This document shows, piece after piece, positions 33,861-46,000 of a stretch of DNA of 64,000 nucleotides. Numbering within the stretch: the first letter of the stretch is position 1; each line of letters begins with the position of its first letter. The notes beneath the pieces were generated by a model. The model saw only the letters and a program-made list of their open reading frames with translations, was not told the origin of the DNA and ran no database searches. Both the position numbers and the translations under genes were made by a program. Source of the DNA: Bradysia coprophila (lineage: Eukaryota; Arthropoda; Insecta; Diptera; Sciaridae); NCBI RefSeq assembly GCF_014529535.1, contig NW_023503293.1, forward strand, positions 507,339-571,338, read 5' to 3'.

Positions 33861-36178
33861 TACGTATTTTTACAGTATTGTACTCATTTGTGCAATTTTC
33901 CACCGTATCGTTGAGTTTATTTTTCCTGTAATACGGAAGTGGTGTTCGAAGTTTCATCTCTGTAACACTGTTGTACATAATTGGTGATTTTTTATGTTTC
34001 GTGGAGCTGGTTAAAGTGATTGATTGCTAAGCATATTGTGCGATGTCCGCCCATTTATATTTTGTGTTTTGTAATCTTCTTGCAATAGAATGATGCCGGT
34101 CACATCTCCACTTTGTTTTCTATTTGAAAAATATAATTTGATTTCGATTTTTAATTTAAAAATAAAAATAAAATGCTGAACAAGGTTGTAATAGATGGCG
34201 GATACGGTCTTATCTTTTAGAATAATTCGAAAGTTCTTTGACAGTATAAACACATAACGCTTATAACGAGTGGAGGTGTTCAATGGTCTATTGACTATAA
34301 TGAAAGACTCGAACGCGGATTTCGAACTTTTTATACAGATGTCCATCTTAAAATCTGAAATTAATTTAGTAGACACCATTATGTCGCATGACCGGTATGT
34401 CCTAATCCCACTTAGCCGATCTGTAGCATACTGACTGGCACTGACTGAGTTTCATACAAACGATAAATTTATTGAATTCCAATCCATCTGCGGCTATATA
34501 TTCAATGTTGGCAACGGTAGATACACAGGCAGTAAGACTAATATCGTTTAATGTCTTATTTTATCCTGATCATCACGATATTTTCAAAACTGGCGATATA
34601 GGCTTTGTGACCAACTCAGAGGTGTCTTAAACTGTTCGTTCAGAACTTGTAGAAATTTAAAACACCCTGGAAATATACTCCTACGATTATACTCAGTGTC
34701 GTACGAGTCGTAACCACATTGTAATCTCTCTTTGCCTTTGCTACTAATTGTTTGTGTATCTATTTGTGATCGTTTGAATGTTTTGTTCACCTGCTATCAA
34801 CAGGTAGTTTCAATTTAACGTTTGAACGAAACATTAATTATTTAAAAAAAACGAAAAACAAACAGCAGACGTTGTTGCATTCGAAATTGTTGCAGTAAAA
34901 TAATGCTTTTGTAAATATGTGGTGAATCTGTCTGTTTCGAAATCTGAATAAATATTTTAAAATCAACAATGTAGAGTCGAACAATTAATGGCTAACATTT
35001 AATTGATTCGGTAAATACCGGAAGTGAAATACAAATTATTGTTTCGCCCGGTCTAAAGCAGCATTTTGTGCTACAGTCGGACATCAAGAGCACGAGTGTC
35101 GATGGTTGGAAATGTATTCGTTTCATTCATATATAAATTTCTTGTTTACGGACATCCCGCTGATTGAATAAGAATGACAGTTTTTGCATAATAACAGTAA
35201 ATTAAGTAATTTTATAAATCATATCAAAGCATAGCACGACTTCTACAACGTAACATGATTTAACGTTGTTCATATATGAGCGATTTTCTGGTTTAATTCA
35301 GTTGCATTCACGGATTAATTTGAGATTCTTCGAAAAAAAAACGATCAAATCTTCCCTATAAATTCAATCGAAATAACTTCTACTTTTTCGACAACCGGTA
35401 TTTACTGCGCTTCCATAGCTGAAACGAAATCAACCACCAACTTTCTATTCAATCAGTCAATCCAATTAGATTTTCATTATTGAGATAACAGTCAGCGCGT
35501 GTAATGGCTTTGATTTAGCTTACGTAAAATGACTGATAAAAGTCAAAAAAACATAGTTCGTATATTCTTAAGTGAAGCACTTCCACCTGACATGGTTTAC
35601 ATAATTTTTTGATGGTCCGGTGACCGCCGATAAACCTGTTAGTGAAGAGTCATGCTGTCATGAATATGTTTTGAAAATCGTAGGATACTGAAACATTTCA
35701 GTCAAGTGACTAAACATTGTCTTACCGCAGAATCGCAGTTGAAACACTGAATCAATTAATATCAACTTAACGAGTCATAGACTTACACTCGATAGATGGC
35801 ATGACGGCTCTGTCGTCTTTTTTCATGACTTGGTCCCCTTGTAATTTTTGGGTGCCAATCAGCACCACTCGAGCATAACTCTGTTAAACGAGTTGTTGAA
35901 GAACTTTTTCGATATATTTATAAATTCATTGTGTTTTATAGACAGACTTTTAAGGTAGTTGCACTCAGCGACGCAAAGGAGACCTAATTCCAATTGGTCT
36001 TTTGTTATATTGTCAAACTTAACAGAAGAACAAAAGAAAAATTTGAATTAGGTCTACTTCACTTCGCTATAGATTCCCCTCAAGGCATCATATTAGATTT
36101 ATCAGTTTGGGACGATCATTTAAGATCTCGAAACACAGATTTGTTGATCCTTTGTTTCCATTCCCGGTCATCATGTAA

Positions 36179-36790
36179 ATCATGGTAGCCTTCCTCTTGC
36201 CGATAGGAACCTGTCTAAGATGTCAGGTCCTATTGCAGCAATTTCCGAAGGAACCACCTCGTAGTCTCCGAGCATCCTGCGTCTTAGTTAAAGAAATTTG
36301 GGGCAGTCACATATCAAGTGTGCACCCGTTTCTTCTTCTAGATCGCAGGAACATCTCGGAGTGTCCGAAAGCCTCAACTTATTCATGTGCCGATTCAGCC
36401 CGCAATGTCCCGTAATCGCTCCTACTACTCTTCTAATGCGATTTCGGTCCATTTTGAGCAAATCTTTGGCCCATTTTTTGTTAGGCTTAGGGAAGAAGCA
36501 TTTCGTGTGAACGCCTCCATTATACGCTTCCCAGCGTTCTGCGTGTTTACGCTTAACCCAGTCTTCCAGTGCTCTTTTACACTCTGACTGGGGAATCGGA
36601 AGGTACGGTCCGAGCCTTCTTTGGCCAGCTTATCTGCTTCCTCATTTCCCTCCACGCCGGAATGTCCTGGTACCCAGACCAAATTGATCCGATTGCTCAG
36701 ACCAAGAAGGTTCAGGTATTCCTTACATTCCTTCACCAGCTTGGAGGTGACAACGGGCAATACGAGTGCAACACAAGGCATCATAACAAG
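36179..36790 (-). pseudogene. 3' fragment of a LINE (RNase H and zinc-knuckle end of ORF2)
   Basis: The minus strand reads LVWVPGHSGVEGNEEADKLA, the C-terminal block of the retrotransposon RNase H domain with its conserved HSG-x-x-GNEEAD. After a frameshift near 36430 comes GHCGLNRHMNKLRL and the Cys/His tail CSCDLEEETGAHLICDCPKF. A second frameshift follows at about 36300. Non-LTR elements of the I/R1/LOA type carry this arrangement. The reverse transcriptase and endonuclease are missing: a dead 5'-truncated insertion just upstream of the V-ATPase gene. Confidence 0.85.
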
Positions 36791-37027
36791 CTATAGAGCA
36801 GAGCGAGAGTTCCGAAGATCAGTTAGTTATATAACTGGCCTTAGGGTACTTGTCACACATTGAATATGTTTTGACAGGCTGTTAGTGTCAAACTGTTCAT
36901 GTATAAGGTCACAGTCAGAGCTTAAATTTTGAATTTATAATTCTAATCAATTTACACCAAATAAGTAGCCAACGTTCTAAAATGTAAAAATGATTTTTCA
37001 GGGAATAGCTAAACAGCGACCGAGAAC

Positions 37028-40000
37028 ATGGGTTCTTTATTTCGAAGTGAGCAGATGACCTTGTGTCAGCTCTTTCTGCAGAGTGAAGCAGCCTATGCAT
37101 GTGTATCGGAACTGGGCGAATTGGGACTGGTCCAATTTCGTGATGTAAGTTTTGGTTTTCGTTGAAAATCCGGGTTAATCAATTTATCGATCCTCCAATC
37201 AAAAACTTACAGCTAAATCCCGACGTGAATGCTTTTCAACGGAAATTCGTCAATGAAGTACGACGTTGCGATGAAATGGAGCGAAAACTGCGCTACTTGG
37301 AAAAGGAAATAAAGAAAGACGGCATTCCGATGTTGGACACGGGTGATAGTCCCGAAGCGCCCCAGCCGAGAGAAATGATCGACCTTGAGGTAAATAGACT
37401 GTCAATGTTTAGATGTGACGGAGGTTCATTCGGGATTTGAAATTTAGGCAACATTCGAGAAATTGGAAAATGAATTGCGTGAAGTGAATCAGAATGCCGA
37501 GGCATTGAAACGGAATTTCTTGGAATTGACGGAATTGAAACATATTCTGCGAAAGACGCAGGTCTTTTTCGATGAGGTAAGATAGTCTGTTGTTGTTTCG
37601 TACTGTTGACTTTAATTTCTTCTTTTGGTTAATTTGTTTTTTATGAAATTATTGAATGATTTTCTTTACTTAACACTTGATTTCTTTGTAAATCTATTAT
37701 ATACTCATATCATCCAATTAATCAATCATTAATATAATTGTACTCCAAACGAGTTCAACAATCCAAAAAAATGTTCTCTTTTGATTTTGATTTCTGCCGC
37801 AAATTTTTTTTAATTTTTTTACTAAACGTAAGTTTGTGTGCGTAAGGGATACATGCGAACAAACTTTTTTAATTGTTTATCATTTTTGTTGTCTCACTAA
37901 CATTTTTTTTTAAATCAACGATATGAGTTGAATTTCATCGGATTTTATTTTGTCATTTCGATGGTCTCCCATTCAACACTCCCATATTTCTCAACGAAAT
38001 CATTCAACTGTTTGGGTGCATGTTTGGATATTTTATTTTATTTTTTTAAATTTTTTATTTATTTAACAAAATCAAGGAAATGGTAAACATAAACGACAAA
38101 TTCATCCATTACACCATTCGGGTACATTTCAATCCATTAATCACGATTCATATTTTTTGGATTCCATTTTTATTCCCTTTAAATTCCAATTTAATGGTTC
38201 GCATCGTTTGGAATGATGATATTGTTGGATTGTTATTACCATTTGCTTGAACCATTTTGTTTCTTTGTGTTGTATAAATTAAGTGAAACAAATTGCATTC
38301 GTCTTGGCAAACACAACTGAAAATATATTTTAAAGAAAAATGGGATGAAGAAATGTTTTCAATCACATCGACGCAGTTCATCATTTTACTAACATATTCT
38401 AAATCATTTTCTTTTCGAATTGGGTTACATAATAAATGTTAGGTTAATTCGCTAGAAATTACTTTTGCTTTTCGTCGGGATAAGATGTTTCAAATGTAGT
38501 TACCATTGAATCAAAATTGATATCGAGAAGAGTTCTTTACCGAAAGTTCGCGCAATTTTCGCTTTATTAATTATTTGGTAGAGTTTTAATAGCAATTTAA
38601 TTTCAAGTATTTATTATATGGCTTCCATCATGAGTTTATTGCCTGGTAAATCAGATGCGATAAAACGTTTACAAAACTCAGTTATTCACCAGAACAATAC
38701 AGAGCCTATAACGTTTGTCGAATTTTCACGAGCTCAGTCAAATTTTCACGAATTTTGTGAAATTCTTGCGAATTTTCACGAGATTTCACGAATTTTCCCG
38801 ATTTTCAAAAATCACAAAAAATCGCAAAAAATCGACAAAATTTGTGAAAATTCGACAACATTCGTGCAAATTCAAGAAAATTCGTCAAAAGTCGCGAAAA
38901 CGTTGTCACGATTACAGGCTCTATTTTTTGTTGACAATCAGCTAAAGCAAATTTGACTAAAACTTGATTGCCCTTTCCTCTAATAAGGGCGAAACTTTTA
39001 ATTTTTTTGTGATTGAACTGGATCAGTTTCGATCTGTATTCATTCAGTTCTAAGAGTTAGTGATTCTTTCGGTCAATTTGAAACATCTTGTTAGGGCTTA
39101 AACGGTCAACCGTTAAATAATGTTGGACAAAGTCTTTTTGAGGAAATTTGTTGAAAATAAAAACTAAGAATAGAGTTCGTAAGATTTACTCAGCTACACA
39201 TACCAACGCAAAAGAGACCTAAATCAAATTTTTCTTTTGTTCTTCCGTCAAGTTTGACAGTATAACAACAGAAAAATTTGAATTAGTTCTCTTTTGCGTT
39301 GGTATGTGTAGCTACAGTAGCGACCTCTTCTTGGCGAAGACATTCTTCAAATCGACCTTACACCGTGAGAAAATTGAAGAAAAATGCAAATTATGTCGTC
39401 TGCTGCATTTTTCCTTATTTGACGCTTAAAAAATGTCTTAGCCAGAAATAAGTCACCTAGTCTTACGATTCTTTATGGAGATTCAATGAAATTACAGACA
39501 AAGAAAAATAAAAAGTCACAATTCCAATCGAGGTTATCTATCCCACATGCATTACCCATTGGTTAGTAACCAATGGTTACCCATACGTAATCAAATGTAT
39601 CACAACGCTTGTGGAATGAATAACATCAATTGGAATGCAATCGCTCAAAATGTGACTTCTTTTAACTCTGTGAGTGTAATCAAAATTTTCTAAAGATTAC
39701 AGTCGAAGAAATTTAGTTTTCGGGTTTTCCAAAGGTATTAATCCTATTTAACCCACACTTTATCCCACAACAATGGAATCCACAAATTTAAATTTAGTTA
39801 ACACAACGGTCACAATGACGGCGCTGCAGTCACGATTTCAAAATGTGATATAGGGTGGCTAAACTAAATTTTGGTTTTAGCCGAGGGGTGACGCACTTCC
39901 ATTTAATCCATTTAATCCATTTAATCCAAAACAAATTTTTTAGTTTTACCGAAATAATTAGGCTACCGACCTGAAAAATTTGTAAAGTAATTGCGAGAAA

Positions 40001-43000
40001 TAGATTTGCACGATCCCCAGCTCGTTTAAGTACTCGTGAGGTATAGGAAATTTTTTTTTGTGAAAAATGGTATTAAATTTATTTAATCCATTTAATCCAC
40101 TTTACACCAAAAACTCCTAAAAGTGGATTTTTTCGCTTTTTAACATTGTAGTATGAGTTGTAGTACGTGGTTCGATCAAAATCAACAATTTTTAAGACTT
40201 TTACAGTATTTGGTAAAATGAACTTTTTTCCTATTTAATCCATTTAATCCAATTTTTATTCCATTTAATCCATTAAATCCATTAAACCATTAAATCCATT
40301 TAAATAATTTAATTCATTTAATCCATTTAATCCATTTAATCCATTTAATCCATTTAATCCATTTAATCCATTTAATCCATTTAATACCATTTAATCCATT
40401 TAATCCATTTAATCTAGAAGTGAGTTACCCCTCGGTTTTAGCTACATTTTCTCTTGGTTTTTAGTAATTACATTAGGCTTTTAAATTAAGAGTATCTTTA
40501 TGCAATATAAACCGTTTGAGTTTGAAAAAAGATGTTTTGTATCAGTGAACGATATAGGAAAGCGTTCAGTACGTCTCAACAAACAAAAGAACGTACAACA
40601 TATTTGTACATTTAGCCACCCTACGTCCGTCATCGCATCTATTGTCTTCAAAAACATATTGTGTGGTTGTCATGATATGTATCAGAAGTTTGTTTATTTA
40701 TGTGTCTCATCTAAAATGCTCGCCAGCAAAATTTTGATCATTAAATTCAACGGCAAAATTGATCTAAATGTTAAAATGATTGTGAATAATAGTTAAGTTA
40801 CTGTGGTTTTGTTTTCTCCTCATAAAGGAATTTGCATCAGTTCGCTGTAAAGTGCGGAGCACCATTAGAAAAAAAAACTTGTCGCTTAAGAATGATCAAA
40901 AAGTTGCTGGACGCAGTAGCTACATCTAATGCTTTGCAGGATCAAGAATAAAAATTAGAGAAACACCAAGAGCCGTCCATTTGAAATCTTCACAATCATC
41001 ATTTCAACTAAAGGGCTTTTTTTAAATGAAACGGAAGTTCGCTCGCAGATTCGGAACTTCGAAACATTCTTTTTCGCCGAATTACAATTTGGCATAGTAA
41101 ATAAATTCAACTCTTTGTATAAGTGAAGCTCATGATTGAGCTAAATCATGAAAACAGAATCTGGTCAGGAATAAGATAAGAATATGAATATGACGAACTT
41201 CAAAGTTCCTGATTTATAAAGGCCTGCTCATGCAGTTATGCTTGTTGTTACGATTTCCAAAGAATTTTAATATCAAATTTTAGACAAAAGAACAATTTCC
41301 AAATCTGTTTTCTATTTAATTTATTGTATTGAACGACCTCGTTCTAGGGTAATAAAATTTTCTGTGGATAATTTGTAACTTCATGAAGATATTAAGATGA
41401 AAATCCTCAGAAACATTATTAGTCTTTTTGCACTCATTAGGAACTTCGGAAAATAACTACTGGGCAGTCGAGACGGTTTAGTTGTTGTCCGTAATTATAT
41501 TTTGACTTCGTAGAACATACTGTCCCGTACAATCTTTTTCTAAATAAAAAGTTGGGCTAAGAGTTGCGTTTTTTGAAGAAAAAAAAATCTTCGGGAAGTT
41601 CCCTTCCATCCAGAAGCCGTGAAGTATCGCCAAAGTCAAATCGACAATATTGTATTTTTTGATGATTTGTCATATTTTGGAGTTTCTTCACACTTTGGCG
41701 AAAAAAATAGACCTGAAGAAACGCCATAAAGACAAATTTTCAATTCTCTATGATCCTTGAAGTTTCTTTACTCTTTGGCGATTTTTCTTTGGCCAAGAAA
41801 AATCGACAGAGCGTGAAGAAGAGAAAAATCGCCTGAGTGTGAAGAAACGCCAAAGTGTAAAAATACGTTTTTGAAATGTCTTTACATTATCTTTCGTAAA
41901 ATGATGGTTTCCTCGGGATCCTTTATTTCGTTAAAGTATGAAAGTATCCTTAGGATTGAACAAGATGCCTTTACGTTACCTGACATAAAATAAGAGTTTC
42001 CTTAGAATCGAACCAGGCAGCATTTCGTAACTTTTATAAAAGGATAGATTCACTAGCTTCGAACAAATAACTCCTTTGAGATAAATTACGTAAAAGGATA
42101 AATTTCCAAGGATTGAACAAAATCATCATCATTTGTGGTTGATTTGTTTAATCACCACGAAGAATCGCCAAAGTGTGAAGAAACGCAACAAAGACAAATT
42201 TATCATTCTTTGTTTCTGTCGGCGTTTCTTCACACCTTGCCGATTTTTAATTTTTGGCGATTTTACTTTGGCGATTCTTCACGGGAATCTTGATTCATGA
42301 CGGCTACGAGCTTTAGCGAAAAAAACCCTTTAGTTGAAATGATGATTGTGAAGATTTTAAATGGACGGTTCTTGATCCTGCAAAGCATTAGATGTAGCTA
42401 CTGCGTCCAGCAACTTTCTGATCATTTTTAAGCGACAAGTTTTTTTTTCTAATGGTGCTCCGCACTTTACAGCGAACTTCACTATTATTCACAATTATTT
42501 TAACACTTAGATCAATTTTGCCGTTGAATTTAATGATCAAAATTTTGCTGGCGAGCATTTTAGATGAGACACATAAATAAACAAACTTCTGATACATATC
42601 ATGACAACCACACAATATGTTTTTGAAGACAATAGATGCGATGACGGACGTAGGGTGGCTAAATGTACAAATATTTTTTACGTTCTTTTGTTTGTTAAGA
42701 CGTACTGAACGCTTTCCTATATCGTTCACTGATACAAAACATCTTTTTTCAAACTCAAACGGTTTATATTGCATAAAGATAAGGTAAGCGAGGTAGTAGC
42801 TGACCGGCTAAGCAATTTTTCAACTTTGGTCATCAGTATCTCAAGATGGTTTCGATGAAGCTAAGTTTTTCCTTCGTCAGAATTTAATTTGATCTGTTCC
42901 CATTCCGTAGAATATCAGAAATATTGACAATTAATTAATTTTTATTGTAAAAAACTGATTTTACTGAAGCACTGTTTTTGATGCAGTAGCTGACCACTAA

Positions 43001-46000
43001 AAAACGGATGTTGTTATACCTGACCAGTCTTGTTGCAGTAGTTGACCGCTACAAAATTAAGACATTTTTCACATTTTTCGCAATAATTTCGCATTATTCG
43101 ACACATTTTCACTCTTAATTCACTGATATTAACCAATTTCAATGATAAAAACTCATAAAAACACAAAATATCAACGAATTTTAATCACATCATTTTGTAC
43201 ACAACAATGCACATGGAAGGTGAATTTGTCACATGAAGAAAAATGTACGGAATTTGATGCGGTCAACTACACAAACATGGCATATTTTTGATGCAATGTT
43301 TTGACCACCATGTAATTAATCAAATATTAACTTTTAGACGCCATTTATGTTAATAATATTAATTGTCGAACTATTTACTACCTAAAAACACCAAAACTTT
43401 GTCCATTAATAATTCTTTTGTCAATAAAAACCTTAAATTAGACCACACCGATCTTTCGATTTTCTTAAGAATTGTGCAACTTTGTACTGATATGGTTTCA
43501 TTTTATGGTTTTATCAAATAAGTAAACATAATAGTCGCATTATTTTCATGAAAAAATTAATCTTTAGGCTCTAAAGATTAATTATAACGTTAATTTGCGT
43601 ATTTTCATTTGTTATTATTTTCCAAAACAGATAAATAATGTAGCTGGTCAGGTACACCTGCACGGTCAGCTATACCCTCGCTTACCTTACTCTTAATTTA
43701 AAAGCCTGATGTAATAATTAAAAACCAAGAGAAAATGTAGCTAAAACCAAAATTTAGTTTAGCCACCCTATATCACATTTTGAAATCGTGACTGCAGCGC
43801 CGTCATTGTGACCGTTGTGTTAACTAAATTTAAATTTGTGGATTCCATTGTTGTGGGATAAAGTGTGGGTTAAATAGGATTAATACCTTTGGAAAACCCG
43901 AAAACTAAATTTCTTCGACTGTATTTCCACAAAAACAGGAAGACAGAGCCTGTAATCGTGAAAACGTTCTCGCGAATTTTTCGTCAATTTTCACGATTTT
44001 TGTGAATTATTGAGAAAATTCTCGAAAATGCTTCCACGACTGCACACTCTGGTCTCAAGTGAAAACAATATCCTCTTGTAATGATTTTGCTATCAGCATT
44101 ATTGTTGGGCTATCCGATGAAAGACTTTTTCAAAAGAATTCAAAGTGAAGAATTTCTAGTTTAACTAAGATCTGTACAGTTTTGTGTCGATATAATTCAA
44201 TGTCTATTGTAGAGCGCTTTGCTTTAATTGTTTAACAGACTCACTCACATAAATATTTACAAAAAGGATACTAGCAAAAGGAAACTAGTGTGACAACAAG
44301 TCAATATCGGTCCTTAAAACACTCAACATATTTTTCCCGCAATTATTGTTGTTATGGATATGAAGAGCCAATTTTACAATTTTTTTTTGTAGAATTAGAT
44401 CCTAGTCTAGTAATCAAAAAAGAAAAAGAAAAAATAATAATTTGTATACATAGTCTGTGTGAGTCATTGATTTATCTGTTGTAAATACTTTCCACTAAAA
44501 ATTGTAAAACAAAAATCATAGAAAATGGTGCTATAAATGTATGTGCATTTTTTTGTTTTGTGTGGTAGTTTATATTATTATATACGTATTACTAGTTATT
44601 ACTGAATATGAACCTTATTGTTATGTGTGAAACGACCTAACATATTACCAATTTGCTCTGCAATGAAACATTCCTCATTCAGACTATATATTTGTTCGAT
44701 GTGAATCGATCTTCAATTTTATCTGCTAGCGAGAAGGTATAGTGCCACTTACCTACGTTATCGGTGAACGGTACACGGTATGTTGTTTACCTACTGCTAG
44801 TAAATAAAAAGAAAAATACGTGTACGTATCTATACTTCCAAATTGTCGTTGTGACTCAGGGATTGCACCCTTTGTATTCTACGCGGGCAGTAAACTATCT
44901 GTAAATGAAAACAAAATTATTGTAGGTGATTCATATTTGGACTATTAACACTAGGGTGGTTCGATTTTACAAACTTGAAAATGCATATCAAACTCCATTC
45001 GTAGCTTGTCGAGGTCGTACAGGTCTGAGGGGTCGTACACAAATGGCTGCATCAATATTTTTTCAAATCCGATTACTTTTGTGTACGCTCTGCCGTTTGA
45101 ACGAAATTTCGGGGTATCATTGAACTTTGAGGATGCTGCTGCTAGGAAAAAGCAGTGAGAGCTGTCTGTACTGTATTTTAAAAAGATACAACACAAGACA
45201 ACCACCGCCTTAAATGGTGGAGGTGCCATCGACAGGTATCTCATTTCTATCGGTATTTTATTATTTTTTATCGGTAGTGTTGGATTTTTCTATCGATCGA
45301 ATATAATATCCCGATAACAACCCGATGAAACGGATTATTTGTGTTGTGGTTGAGTTTCTAACCCACAACTGACAATTCAATAATTCGATGTGATGTCTCG
45401 AGTCTTGAACTGTTTACTTGACTTCTTACCCTTCACCTATCCAATGAAACCCACCATGAATGTGTCTACTTTTCAAATTCAAATATGTCACACATCATGT
45501 CTACTCGCAAAATTCAGTAAAATATAAAATAGAGGGAAAAAGTCTGATTCAAAAATTAAGAGCTTATGCAGTAGCAGCATTGATTGCCAGCCGGTGAATG
45601 GATTTTTGGACTGAATTTTTTGTAATTTCGACTAGAAATTCCCTTTTGTCCGAGGCGCATAATAATTTACAAAATTTTACTTTTCGCACAATCGGGTGTG
45701 GATTTTCATAATGGTAAAATCGATCCACCCTAATTAACTCATTCAATTCCTGCTTTCTTTTGCGAGCAAATCAGTGACACGACAACAAAGCACTAAATTA
45801 TAACGCTATGGATACAATAACTATAGATATTTGTGATGGTGAAGTAACAGTTGTGATGGGCCATATCTGTTTCTTCGCTCTCACATGTTAATAGTGAGCA
45901 AACGAGTGCGTTTCATTCCACCAAAAAGTACTCTATGAAAATGAAATCTTTTACTTGGTTAATGTACGTTAAATTTGAAGTTGTTAGTTCCGATCTAATT

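Larger units (their letters stand above)
29302..36178. other. 6.9 kb region without a recognised gene
   Basis: AT-rich sequence containing a 33-bp tandem repeat (30227-30319), an irregular repeat (31010-31160) and a possible LTR (33360-33860). It also has copies of dispersed sequences shared with 46.6 kb (around 31430-31640). Several 60-120-codon frames exist, none with recognisable motifs. Confidence 0.5.
39700..43921. mobile_element. 4.2 kb foldback element with ~0.8 kb homologous arms, TA target duplication
   Basis: The ends CAGTCGAAGAAATTTAG and its reverse complement are each flanked by TA (39698-39699, 43922-43923), as in Tc1/mariner-type elements. The left arm runs to about 41025 and the right arm starts at about 42315. 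They share long stretches with few differences, including GTTAACACAACGGTCACAAT and ACGGCGCTGCAGTCACG. Each arm was later interrupted by one different element (39881-40434 left; 42782-43687 right). The loop contains many phrases like GAAGAAACGCCAAAG. A reading frame of up to 128 codons lies in each arm, but no transposase is recognisable. Confidence 0.85.

Noticed and set aside
34011-34379. 122-codon minus-strand frame
   Set aside because: Composition follows the AT-rich DNA (Ile/Lys/Asn/Phe), with no domain, signal or splice support.
36182-36863. Plus-strand frames of 60-80 codons near 36.2-36.9 kb
   Set aside because: They are antisense to the LINE RNase H fragment, which explains the whole stretch.
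38715-38956. Reading frames rich in HEFSRF/NFHE repeats at 38.6-38.95 kb
   Set aside because: They arise from the repeated CACGAATTTT words of a palindromic element; both strands and several frames are equally open.
40274-40420. Telomere-like repeat
   Set aside because: The (ATTTAATCC)n array is internal to a bordered mobile element and is not an insect TTAGG-type telomere sequence.
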